The translations under genes and the position numbers were made by a program. Source: a virus. Taken from it: 33,062 bases of DNA. Positions within the stretch are counted from its first letter, which is position 1. Each line of letters begins with the position of its first letter. The stretch spans positions 1 through 33,062 of the IMG/VR virus record IMGVR_UViG_3300011114_000728; one strand, 5' to 3'. The notes beneath the pieces were generated by a model. The model saw only the letters and a list, made by a program, of their open reading frames with translations, was not told where the DNA came from and did no database searches. Shown one piece after another: positions 22,023-27,633 of the stretch.

Positions 22023-22240
22023 CTACGCCTAACACATCGACATTTATTGCGAGCAAGTTTGTTTCTCGCTTGAGATACGACAAAGTTTTTGCTGACCGTG
22101 ATGCCTTGTCTGATAGACTAATGGACACCATGATTGCGCTTGCTGAGTGCGTAGAGCGCCGCGACTCTGCCGAGGGGATGCTGAAAAAGCTTAAATTCCA
22201 GCGCGAAGAAAACGGCATCTGGACAAATTCCGAACTATGA
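22019..22240 (+). CDS. small helical hypothetical protein
   Basis: 73 residues, mostly helical (DRDALSDRLMDTMIALAECV; SAEGMLKKLKFQREE), possibly a short coiled coil. Coupled to the preceding gene by ATGA and to the next by ATGA. Not recognised. Confidence 0.55.
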   Translation: MTTPNTSTFIASKFVSRLRYDKVFADRDALSDRLMDTMIALAECVERRDSAEGMLKKLKFQREENGIWTNSEL

Positions 22241-22455
22241 AACAAGAACCATACGGCGACACCGCGGAGCAACGGCGATCCGCTGACCTTAGATTCCAGC
22301 GATACCAAGAGCACCTCGAAAGCGAGGCAGCGTTTTTTCGATGCAAGATTCTTACGCTTGCTCTGTTGACTGCCACCGCGACTATAGTCTGGTCGCTTTC
22401 CAGCACGGAAAACGGCAAGCAAGTTTGTCAAATCATCTCGGAGATGTTCAAATGA
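22237..22455 (+). CDS. single-TM hypothetical protein
   Basis: 72 residues: a charged N-terminal helix (EQRRSADLRFQRYQEHLESE), one transmembrane segment at about 39-53 (ILTLALLTATATIVWSL) and a short polar tail. Topology is probably N-in. It belongs to the run of tiny coupled early genes. Function unknown. Confidence 0.55.
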   Translation: MKQEPYGDTAEQRRSADLRFQRYQEHLESEAAFFRCKILTLALLTATATIVWSLSSTENGKQVCQIISEMFK

Positions 22456-22748
22456 ATTTGCGCGCACCTAATAACTCGGTGGAGCCCCAAGCCTGTGGAG
22501 TGCAGGATAAAGGTTCGATCATTCCTGCAATTAAGCAGGATGGCCGCGCACCCCAACCCGATAACACTCTGCTAAGGCAGTTCTGCGAATGTGGAAACAG
22601 GGCCGAGATCAAGCGAGGCAACAGCAAAATCTGCCAGCGGTGCGCTAGAATCGATGGCAAGGTGCAGCCACATACAGCAGGCAAAAGCCGATACTGGGGA
22701 GCGCCGACGCAGCGGGAATACTCGGTCACGCTAGGAGGTTGGAAATGA
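22452..22748 (+). CDS. small zinc-ribbon-like protein
   Basis: 98 residues from ATG 22452 (ATGA overlap); the frame is open further upstream, but that part is the preceding gene read out of frame. C-E-C-G-N and, 13 residues later, C-Q-R-C form two cysteine pairs suited to zinc binding, followed by basic residues and WGAPTQREYSV. A small nucleic-acid-binding protein is possible, but there is no named family. Confidence 0.5.
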   Translation: MNLRAPNNSVEPQACGVQDKGSIIPAIKQDGRAPQPDNTLLRQFCECGNRAEIKRGNSKICQRCARIDGKVQPHTAGKSRYWGAPTQREYSVTLGGWK

Positions 22749-22912
22749 GCTACCACGACGAAAGCAGCATCGAGATGCGCTATGAGCTAGCCTCGCGCCG
22801 GCGGGAGGATCTCCAAGAACAACGCGCCGAGAGCCTGCGCGCACGGCAACAGGACGAGGACGACCAGGATCCAGACATCGAGCAGCCGCTGCCGCTTCCC
22901 GGCGCCGAATAG
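22745..22912 (+). CDS. acidic helical hypothetical protein
   Basis: 55 residues from the ATGA overlap at 22745. The middle is a long charged helix (SRRREDLQEQRAESLRARQQ), then an acidic stretch (DEDDQDPDIEQ) and a Pro-rich end. Unknown function. After it, 70 bases of A/C-rich leader precede the Sak4-like gene, with no clear promoter. Confidence 0.5.
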   Translation: MSYHDESSIEMRYELASRRREDLQEQRAESLRARQQDEDDQDPDIEQPLPLPGAE

Positions 22913-22982
22913 AATCACCAACAGGAACGCCGCTGAACTCTAGGCGTGAATCCGCAGAGCGGGAACAACCAACAAAAACAAA

Positions 22983-23864
22983 ATGGCACTAAAAGCAAAA
23001 GACCCGAAAACAGCCGAGCCGAGCAAACCGAAGATGTTGATCTTTGGAAAGCCGGGCGTCGGCAAAACATGGGGGGCGCTAGACTTCCCTTCCTGCTACT
23101 ACATCGACACCGAAGGCGGGGCAGACCTCGCCCACTACACCGACAAGCTCAAGAGAGCAGGAGGAGTTTACATGGGACCGGCGGACGGCTCCTTGGACTT
23201 TGCCACGGTGATTGAGCAATTTCACGACCTCGCCACAACGAAACACGATTACAGAACCGTTATCGTGGATAGCATTTCCAAGCTGTTCAATACCTGCATC
23301 GCCAACGAGGCGGAGCGGCTCGGTGACAAGGACGCTTTTGGTGCGTCCAAGAAGCCCGCCATCGCGTTTATGCGCCGACTTGTGGCATGGGTGAACCGAC
23401 TCGACATGAACGTCCTATTCATAGCACACAGCAAGAGCGAGTGGGGCGTGGATTCTAAAGGTGAACGCGCCGAGATCGGGCAAACGTTCGACTGTTGGGA
23501 CAAGCTAGAATACGAACTCCACCTGGCGCTCGAAATTTACAAGCAAGGGCCAAGCCGGAAAGCCCGCGTTCGCAAGTCTCGCATGATGGGATTCCAAGAT
23601 GCTGCTGTCCTAGATTGGAGCTTCGCAAAGTTCTCGGAGCTTTACGGTAAAGACATCATTGAGAAGGCTTCCACCGCGATCACGTTGGCGACAGCGGATC
23701 AGGTGGCAGAGATTGAGCGGCTGCTGGAGGTCGTGAAGATTGACCCTGCGGACGTAGAGAAGTGGAAGGTGAAGGCAGGAGCCGAAACCTTCGCGGAATT
23801 TACCACCGAACAAGCGGCAGGCGTTGTCTCAGTGCTGACCAAAAAACTAAACCCAATCAAGTAA
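22983..23864 (+). CDS. Sak4/AAA_24-type recombination ATPase
   Basis: 293 residues. Walker A GKPGVGKT (22-29), YIDTEGGADL after strand 2, Walker B VIVDSIS with D96 and a later LFIAHSKSEWG strand match the single-domain RecA-like ATPases called AAA_24, which include the phage recombinase Sak4. These bind ssDNA and promote strand annealing during replication and recombination. A C-terminal helical segment (~230-290) may bind partners. The following gene resembles an ssDNA-binding protein, the usual partner of Sak4. No Shine-Dalgarno is visible. Confidence 0.82.
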   Translation: MALKAKDPKTAEPSKPKMLIFGKPGVGKTWGALDFPSCYYIDTEGGADLAHYTDKLKRAGGVYMGPADGSLDFATVIEQFHDLATTKHDYRTVIVDSISKLFNTCIANEAERLGDKDAFGASKKPAIAFMRRLVAWVNRLDMNVLFIAHSKSEWGVDSKGERAEIGQTFDCWDKLEYELHLALEIYKQGPSRKARVRKSRMMGFQDAAVLDWSFAKFSELYGKDIIEKASTAITLATADQVAEIERLLEVVKIDPADVEKWKVKAGAETFAEFTTEQAAGVVSVLTKKLNPIK

Positions 23865-23867
23865 AAT

Positions 23868-24314
23868 ATGAAATTCACACCAAAAACTAAAGAACAACTC
23901 GACGCGGCAGACCTTATGCCGAAGGGAGAATACGACGCGGAGATACTTTCCGCTGAAGAAACAAAAAGCAAAAGCAGCGGCAAGCCGATGTTCAAGGTCA
24001 AGCTCGGCGTTTATGACGCGGGCGGGAGGCAGCAATGGGTGTTTGACTACATTGTTTTCGATACCTACAAACTGCCTTCCATTGCCAAGGCTTGCGGCCT
24101 AGCTGCACGATACGAGGCTGGCGAGCTTACTGCCGAGGAACTGCAAGGACAGGACGTTCGCGTGAAGATCGGGATTGAGCCAGCAAGCGGAGAGTTTCCA
24201 GCTAAGAACAAGGTCACTGATTACGTCCATAAAAAGGAAGGACAGGAACCGGAGAAAAGGCCAGCCGCAACAGCAAAGCAAGAAGCAGAAGCACAGGACG
24301 ACATTCCGTTCTGA
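23868..24314 (+). CDS. ssDNA-binding-like protein (DUF669-like) with SSB-type tail
   Basis: 148 residues. The first ~110 form a beta-rich fold (MPKGEYDAEILSAEETKSKS, then PMFKVKLGVYDAGG, then DVRVKIGIEPASGEF) like DUF669 or SSB-like phage proteins; then a Lys/Glu/Ala linker ends in DDIPF, the acidic, hydrophobic tip by which SSBs recruit partners. It begins three bases after the Sak4-like stop. Expected role: coat ssDNA and load the recombinase. The fold family is by recall; the tail is plain to see. Confidence 0.68.
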   Translation: MKFTPKTKEQLDAADLMPKGEYDAEILSAEETKSKSSGKPMFKVKLGVYDAGGRQQWVFDYIVFDTYKLPSIAKACGLAARYEAGELTAEELQGQDVRVKIGIEPASGEFPAKNKVTDYVHKKEGQEPEKRPAATAKQEAEAQDDIPF

Positions 24315-24334
24315 TCTAGCAAACTAACTCCGAC

Positions 24335-24363
24335 GCCGAGCGGAAGAATCTCGGCACCTTTTT
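24335..24363 (+). terminator. weak terminator-like hairpin
   Basis: GCCGAG (24335-24340) pairs with CTCGGC (24350-24355) around nine bases, followed by ACC and TTTTT (24359-24363). It lies between the SSB-like gene and the next ATG at 24367, only three bases after the T-run, so it may attenuate rather than stop transcription. Confidence 0.5.
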
Positions 24364-24366
24364 CCA

Positions 24367-24774
24367 ATGATCTGCAAAACGCTACTAGAAAAAAACCGGA
24401 AGGAATCCCCTAACCAGTTCAAGAAATACTCTCGCTGCTTTTATAAGCATTTTGAGACACCTACTTCTTGCCACTGCAATAACGATAAGACCGGAATCCA
24501 AGTCGAAGTTTCAGTCGCGGAGTGGCAGGAGATAGGAAGCTGTGAGCTAGAACTGAGCGGCGAGCTTGCGGATGGAACGTGGATGCGACTGCACAACCAC
24601 GGACTACCAAGAGACATAGACGCTGTTCTGGCCCTGATCCCGAGGATGCTCATGGTCTGGGAAGCATCAAACAAAGGAGCGCTGGAACTCATGGTCGAGC
24701 GAGGCGCGAAGGCTTGGAAGGATGTGCCAGATGCCAGCGCATGGGTGGAAGAGCTAAGAGGGAACGACGCCTAA
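24367..24774 (+). CDS. hypothetical early protein
   Basis: 135 residues. The N-terminal third is basic with three cysteines (KYSRCFYKHFETPTSCHC), the middle carries IQVEVSVAEWQEIGSCELEL, and the C-terminal part is helical (DIDAVLALIPRMLMVWEA). Conserved domain not recognised. Its stop overlaps the start of the first RusA-like frame (TAATG at 24772-24776), so it is linked to that locus. Confidence 0.6.
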   Translation: MICKTLLEKNRKESPNQFKKYSRCFYKHFETPTSCHCNNDKTGIQVEVSVAEWQEIGSCELELSGELADGTWMRLHNHGLPRDIDAVLALIPRMLMVWEASNKGALELMVERGAKAWKDVPDASAWVEELRGNDA

Positions 24775-25145
24775 TGATCCCAATAATGACAGACGCAATG
24801 CGGCGCTGCATGCACCGCGAAACAACCCTTAGAAAACCAAATGCTAACCATAACACTAACGATACCGGGACGCCTGCCAAGCTGGAACAAGATACTCGGC
24901 ATGGGTCACTGGCAAAGAAACCGATTGAAACACATACAACAAGCCGAGTTCATATCCGCTTTGAGTCTGTCCGAAAACGCCTGCTCGATCCCGACAATAT
25001 TTGCGAAAAGTGGACACTCGACTGTCTCCGCTATATCGGCGTCATTCGCGGAGATGAGCCGGACAAAATTACGCTCGAAACAAGCCAACGCAAAGCCGAG
25101 AAAGGCGAAGAGGAGAGGACGGAGATAACCATTACATATCCGTAA
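24774..25145 (+). CDS. RusA-like resolvase, C-terminal-half frame, copy 1
   Basis: The frame carrying the catalytic half of a RusA-like Holliday-junction resolvase: SRVHIRFESVRKRLLDPDN with the acidic D-x-D-N site, then EKWTLDCLRYIGVIRGDEPD and a C-terminal strand RTEITITYP. The start at 24774 overlaps the upstream stop (TAATG); the first ~45 residues are low-complexity and not RusA-like. The N-terminal half of RusA (IPGRLPSWN) is encoded in the other frame of the same DNA, starting at 24841. So this frame may be translated alone or joined to that one by a -1 shift. In the region before 24877 it is not conserved between the two copies. Confidence 0.6.
   Translation: MIPIMTDAMRRCMHRETTLRKPNANHNTNDTGTPAKLEQDTRHGSLAKKPIETHTTSRVHIRFESVRKRLLDPDNICEKWTLDCLRYIGVIRGDEPDKITLETSQRKAEKGEEERTEITITYP
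24841..25128 (+). CDS. RusA-like N-terminal-half frame, overlapping, copy 1
   Basis: This frame begins LTITLTIPGRLPSWNKILGM and continues with HWQRNRLKHIQQAEFISAL, the first strand and helix of RusA-like nucleases. After about residue 42 it becomes a Ser/Thr/Ala-rich shadow of the other frame yet stays open until 25128, 17 bases short of that frame's stop. Comparing codons 24862-24876 with the second copy, all five base differences are synonymous here and change five of six residues in the other frame, so this frame is really translated. The catalytic half lies in the -1 frame. No canonical slippery heptamer is visible between 24886 and 24975. Confidence 0.6.
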   Translation: MLTITLTIPGRLPSWNKILGMGHWQRNRLKHIQQAEFISALSLSENACSIPTIFAKSGHSTVSAISASFAEMSRTKLRSKQANAKPRKAKRRGRR

Positions 25146-25183
25146 AAATCATTAGAAATTAACAAGCCAACAAAGAAACAGTT

Positions 25184-25351
25184 ATGAGCGAAGACAACGA
25201 AAGATACTGGGCAGACCAAGCTGAGAAAGGCAGAGGCGAAACAAAGCGCAGGGTGTATCGCTGCCGCGACCGCATGTGCGGCGGGGAAGACTGTGCGACT
25301 TGCTACGGCGAGCAGGCAGCAAGTGATTTTGTAAACCAAGAAGAACAATGA
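25184..25351 (+). CDS. small Cys-rich protein, copy 1
   Basis: 55 residues; the middle, YRCRDRMCGGEDCATC, holds four cysteines (27, 32, 37, 40), a likely zinc-binding knuckle, between a charged N-terminus and an acidic C-terminus. It is preceded by an A-rich leader after the RusA-like stop. Identical in both copies of the 619-bp repeat. Function unknown. Confidence 0.55.
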   Translation: MSEDNERYWADQAEKGRGETKRRVYRCRDRMCGGEDCATCYGEQAASDFVNQEEQ

Positions 25352-25482
25352 GCGAAGAACTACAAGAACGCACCGAAGCACTCCGTCGCATGGTCGAGAC
25401 GCGTGACCTAATTATTGCAGACCTGGAGCGCGAGATCCGCGAACTGAACGCGATGCTGCACGGCGTCCCTGATCCGTCGTAG
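25348..25482 (+). CDS. small coiled-coil protein, copy 1
   Basis: 44 residues, helical with heptad pattern (ELQERTEALRRMVETRDLII, then ADLEREIRELNAML) and a Pro-rich end. ATGA overlap with the Cys-rich gene. The second copy differs at two residues (Glu to His in the helix, Val to Ile near the end). Function unknown; a dimeric accessory is plausible. Confidence 0.5.
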   Translation: MSEELQERTEALRRMVETRDLIIADLEREIRELNAMLHGVPDPS

Positions 25483-25520
25483 CAATATCGCGGATAACTA
25501 CCTGCTACCTTAAGACATTT

Positions 25521-25832
25521 ATGAAAACACCAGAACAACTCCACGCCTATCAATCGACGCTCCCGCCGCTTCGCAGCTACTTCGTCGTATGGGAGCGACC
25601 TCATGGCAGCTACACCTGGACGCAACTCGGCGGCATGTTCACGGAACGCGACGCCGCCAACGAGTTTGCCAAGTTGCGTGTTGACCACAAGGAACGGCCA
25701 ATCTGCGATTGCGTGGTGACTGAGGCGCAGCTTCAACGGATGCCGACGCCGGAAGGAAGCGAGCCTTGCGCTTCGCTAGCCAGCGAAAGCGTGGCAGGCT
25801 CGATCTACTACGGGAAAGGACACGCGCGATGA
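25521..25832 (+). CDS. hypothetical protein, paralogue 1 of a two-member family
   Basis: 103 residues: SYFVVWERPHGSYTWTQLGG, then FTERDAANEFAKLRVDHKER and ICDCVV. The gene at 29909 encodes a close homologue over the whole length; the first 29 bases are identical and most other changes are conservative. This copy ends with a longer Ser/Ala insert before YYGKGHAR. The W-x-R-P-H-G-S-Y-T-W stretch looks like a small alpha-beta domain with no known name. It lies between the two repeats. Confidence 0.6.
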   Translation: MKTPEQLHAYQSTLPPLRSYFVVWERPHGSYTWTQLGGMFTERDAANEFAKLRVDHKERPICDCVVTEAQLQRMPTPEGSEPCASLASESVAGSIYYGKGHAR

Positions 25833-26224
25833 GCGACCGCGGCCCACAATACTCGGAATCAGAGAGCAAGCCCGATTTGGTGCCGCTCACAAAAGCGCAG
25901 CTCGCAATCGCGTGTAAAATTGAAGCCGATACGCCGGAGATGTGTCCGCACCTGCGCATGAAAGACGAGTGCGGGTTTTGCGCCGCCGATGAACACCGCG
26001 CTGGATTGGAGCGGCGCATTGAATGTGAAAAGATTGCTGCCGTGCAGGAGTTCATGGACGCCGTGCTCGGTGCGCTGAACCGCATGGGAATTAAGACTGA
26101 CGACTGCGACGGGGAGGACGCGCCGGAAGTCATCTTTTCGGGGTGGATATACCACCAGATCGAACACGCGCGCACGATGTCGGCTTCACCGACATCGTGC
26201 GACGCACAGGGAAATCCAAAATGA
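25829..26224 (+). CDS. hypothetical protein with Cys/His cluster
   Basis: 131 residues from ATG 25829 (ATGA overlap). The cluster C-P-H-L, E-C-G-F-C and D-E-H (about 39-55) could bind zinc; a helix around AAVQEFMDAVLGALNRMGI follows. Codons near the 3' end contain a perfect 13-bp inverted repeat, so the C-terminal residues may be constrained by nucleic-acid structure. Not recognised. Confidence 0.55.
   Translation: MSDRGPQYSESESKPDLVPLTKAQLAIACKIEADTPEMCPHLRMKDECGFCAADEHRAGLERRIECEKIAAVQEFMDAVLGALNRMGIKTDDCDGEDAPEVIFSGWIYHQIEHARTMSASPTSCDAQGNPK
26171..26201. repeat. perfect 13-bp inverted repeat
   Basis: CGCACGATGTCGG (26171-26183) and CCGACATCGTGCG (26189-26201) are exact reverse complements around CTTCA. 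No T-tract follows. It lies inside the 3' end of one gene and 20 bp before the ATG of the next. It could be an operator, a translational hairpin or a processing site. Confidence 0.75.
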
Positions 26225-26508
26225 AAATCCATCCGAACACCCACAAGGGCGCTCCGCTTCAGGACGCCATAGACGACTTTGCAGAAGCCTACGAAGCGCA
26301 AAGCAAAAGCAGCCGCGAGGCGTGGCAGATTCGTCTCTACATGGCTGACAAGCTCGGCGTGAAAGAAGAGACGATCACAGAAAAGGACGTGCATTATTTC
26401 TGCCTTCGCATGGGCGTGGTCTATCTCGCCCGCAAGATTCGCGGCATCGGCACGAGCACAGCGGAACGGCTTTGCCGGGAGGCGCAGGAGGCGCTAGGAG
26501 CAAAATGA
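26221..26508 (+). CDS. helical hypothetical protein
   Basis: 95 residues from ATG 26221: MKIHPNTHKGAPLQDAI, then helices (YEAQSKSSREAWQIRLYMAD, EEALGAK end). The middle, GVKEETITEKDVHYFCLRMG, could be a small helical DNA- or protein-binding domain. A degenerate 13-codon relative of its first residues lies at 30214. ATGA overlap with the second RusA-like frame. Not recognised. Confidence 0.55.
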   Translation: MKIHPNTHKGAPLQDAIDDFAEAYEAQSKSSREAWQIRLYMADKLGVKEETITEKDVHYFCLRMGVVYLARKIRGIGTSTAERLCREAQEALGAK

Positions 26509-26885
26509 ACCCGCACGAGATATTGCGGCGCTTCCCTAATGCCTCGAAAAGCCTGCTGGCCGCAAACGCGCAAGACTATGGGACACACGATCAGACTGAA
26601 AATACCCGGCAGACTACCAAGCTGGAACAAGATACTAGGCATGGGTCACTGGCAAAGAAACCGATTGAAACACATACAACAAGCCGAGTTCATATCCGCT
26701 TTGAGTCTGTCCGAAAACGCCTGCTCGATCCCGACAATATTTGCGAAAAGTGGACACTCGACTGTCTCCGCTATATCGGCGTCATTCGCGGAGATGAGCC
26801 GGACAAAATTACGCTCGAAACAAGCCAACGCAAAGCCGAGAAAGGCGAAGAGGAGAGGACGGAGATAACCATTACATATCCGTAA
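26505..26885 (+). CDS. RusA-like resolvase, C-terminal-half frame, copy 2
   Basis: From the ATGA overlap at 26505 this frame gives 126 residues: NPHEILRRFPNASKSLLAAN, a linker, then the same catalytic half as copy 1 (RLLDPDN, LDCLRYIGVIRGDE). I recall RusA-like phage proteins starting with a similar P-N-A-S segment, so independent translation of this frame is plausible here, unlike copy 1 whose N-terminus differs. From base 26617 the DNA is the 619-bp repeat. The RusA N-terminal half is again in the other frame. Confidence 0.65.
   Translation: MNPHEILRRFPNASKSLLAANAQDYGTHDQTENTRQTTKLEQDTRHGSLAKKPIETHTTSRVHIRFESVRKRLLDPDNICEKWTLDCLRYIGVIRGDEPDKITLETSQRKAEKGEEERTEITITYP
26578..26868 (+). CDS. 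RusA-like N-terminal-half frame, overlapping, copy 2
   Basis: Starts MGHTIRLKIPGRLPSW and is identical to copy 1 from residue 9 (Ile) of both, although the DNA for IPGRL differs at five bases, all synonymous. The only later substitution in the overlap, 26637 (A for C), is silent in both frames. The start lies wholly inside the other frame. It either supplies a separate N-terminal polypeptide or feeds a -1 frameshift into the catalytic half. Confidence 0.6.
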   Translation: MGHTIRLKIPGRLPSWNKILGMGHWQRNRLKHIQQAEFISALSLSENACSIPTIFAKSGHSTVSAISASFAEMSRTKLRSKQANAKPRKAKRRGRR

Positions 26886-26923
26886 AAATCATTAGAAATT
26901 AACAAGCCAACAAAGAAACAGTT

Positions 26924-27091
26924 ATGAGCGAAGACAACGAAAGATACTGGGCAGACCAAGCTGAGAAAGGCAGAGGCGAAACAAAGCGCAGGGTGTATCG
27001 CTGCCGCGACCGCATGTGCGGCGGGGAAGACTGTGCGACTTGCTACGGCGAGCAGGCAGCAAGTGATTTTGTAAACCAAGAAGAACAATGA
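26924..27091 (+). CDS. small Cys-rich protein, copy 2
   Basis: Identical in sequence to the 55-residue protein encoded at 25184, including the four-cysteine cluster. It lies in the second 619-bp repeat after the RusA-like stop and overlaps the coiled-coil gene by ATGA. Complete identity suggests recent duplication or ongoing gene conversion. Confidence 0.55.
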   Translation: MSEDNERYWADQAEKGRGETKRRVYRCRDRMCGGEDCATCYGEQAASDFVNQEEQ

Positions 27092-27222
27092 GCGAAGAAC
27101 TACAAGAACGCACCGAAGCACTCCGTCGCATGGTCGAGACGCGCGACCTAATTATTGCAGACCTGCACCGCGAGATCCGCGAACTGAACGCGATGCTGCA
27201 CGGCATCCCTGATCCGTCGTAG
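27088..27222 (+). CDS. small coiled-coil protein, copy 2
   Basis: 44 residues, same as the protein at 25348 except His for Glu within the helix (GAG to CAC, two changes in one codon) and Ile for Val near the C-terminus. Most differences between the repeats fall in this gene, so it diverges faster than the RusA-like part. Confidence 0.5.
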   Translation: MSEELQERTEALRRMVETRDLIIADLHREIRELNAMLHGIPDPS

Positions 27223-27269
27223 CAATATCGCGGATGATGGAAAAAGAATCGCCAATGGAAAAATTTCGC

Positions 27270-27297
27270 TTGATATGCGAAGCGGTTCGCATAAATT
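27270..27297 (+). promoter_or_regulatory. promoter with palindromic operator between -35 and -10
   Basis: TTGATA (27270-27275) and TAAATT (27292-27297) are 16 bp apart, and the spacer is almost filled by a perfect 8-bp palindrome TATGCGAA-GCGG-TTCGCATA (27274-27293). A repressor bound there would block polymerase. The ATG of the next gene is at 27304, giving a very short leader. It would control the small genes, the SNF2-like helicase and the methyltransferase. Confidence 0.6.
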
Positions 27298-27303
27298 GAA
27301 TTT

Positions 27304-27489
27304 ATGAAAACGAAACAAACGTCCGCCCTCGATTCTGAAATCAACCGCCTTGCGCCCGGTGAAATGCTCCAAATCGGAGGTTCGGAAAAATGCTGGTCAA
27401 CGGTCGAACGCTCCGGCGACGGAAAGACGATTCGCTTCGTGCGCCACACCCCGACCGGCTTTGAGGTTTTCAAAACATCGCGCTTCTAA
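27304..27489 (+). CDS. small hypothetical protein at the start of the helicase-methylase operon
   Basis: 61 residues: a polar N-terminus (MKTKQTSALDSEINRLAPGE) and a beta-like second half (TVERSGDGKTIRFVRHTPTG). First gene behind the operator-bearing promoter, which makes a small regulator possible, though no DNA-binding motif is evident. Its TAA is directly followed by the next ATG. Confidence 0.55.
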   Translation: MKTKQTSALDSEINRLAPGEMLQIGGSEKCWSTVERSGDGKTIRFVRHTPTGFEVFKTSRF

Positions 27490-27630
27490 ATGACGCACAA
27501 ACAATTCAGCGCCAAGGGAGGCCGAGCCGGCAAAGGTTCAGCCCTAAAGCGAGTCGCCGCAATCAAGGCCAACAAGGCGCGATGGGATAAGCACAGGCAG
27601 AAGAAAATCCGCGATCCTCGCACCGCATAA
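27490..27630 (+). CDS. very basic 46-residue protein
   Basis: MTHKQFSAKGGRAGKGSALK onward, rich in Lys, Arg, Gly and Ala, ending HRQKKIRDPRTA. No gap to the preceding stop. Small basic proteins with such A-K-G-G-R starts recur in phages, but their role is unknown; nucleic-acid binding is likely from charge. Confidence 0.5.
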   Translation: MTHKQFSAKGGRAGKGSALKRVAAIKANKARWDKHRQKKIRDPRTA

Positions 27631-27633
27631 TTT

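Larger units (their letters stand above)
24877..25495 (+). repeat. 619-bp direct repeat, copy 1
   Basis: Bases 24877-25495 recur at 26617-27235, 1740 bp downstream, with five differences by eye (24897, 25404, 25426, 25428, 25465). It contains most of the RusA-like locus and two small genes. Just upstream the copies are related but diverged; downstream they separate abruptly after CGGAT. No transposase or terminal inverted repeats are seen. Recombination between copies would delete the genes at 25521-26505. Confidence 0.93.
26617..27235 (+). repeat. 619-bp direct repeat, copy 2
   Basis: Second copy of the segment at 24877-25495. Both boundaries are sharp on the downstream side (CGGAT) and gradual on the upstream side, where homology fades through the RusA N-terminal codons, as expected for gene conversion or for duplication followed by replacement of the left end. 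Confidence 0.93.

Noticed and set aside
22946-23215. 89-codon + frame overlapping the Sak4-like gene start
   Set aside because: Out of frame with the clear Walker A/B protein and very Arg/His-rich; a shadow.
24877-27235. Insertion sequence as cause of the duplication
   Set aside because: No transposase, terminal inverted repeats or target-site duplications are visible at the borders.
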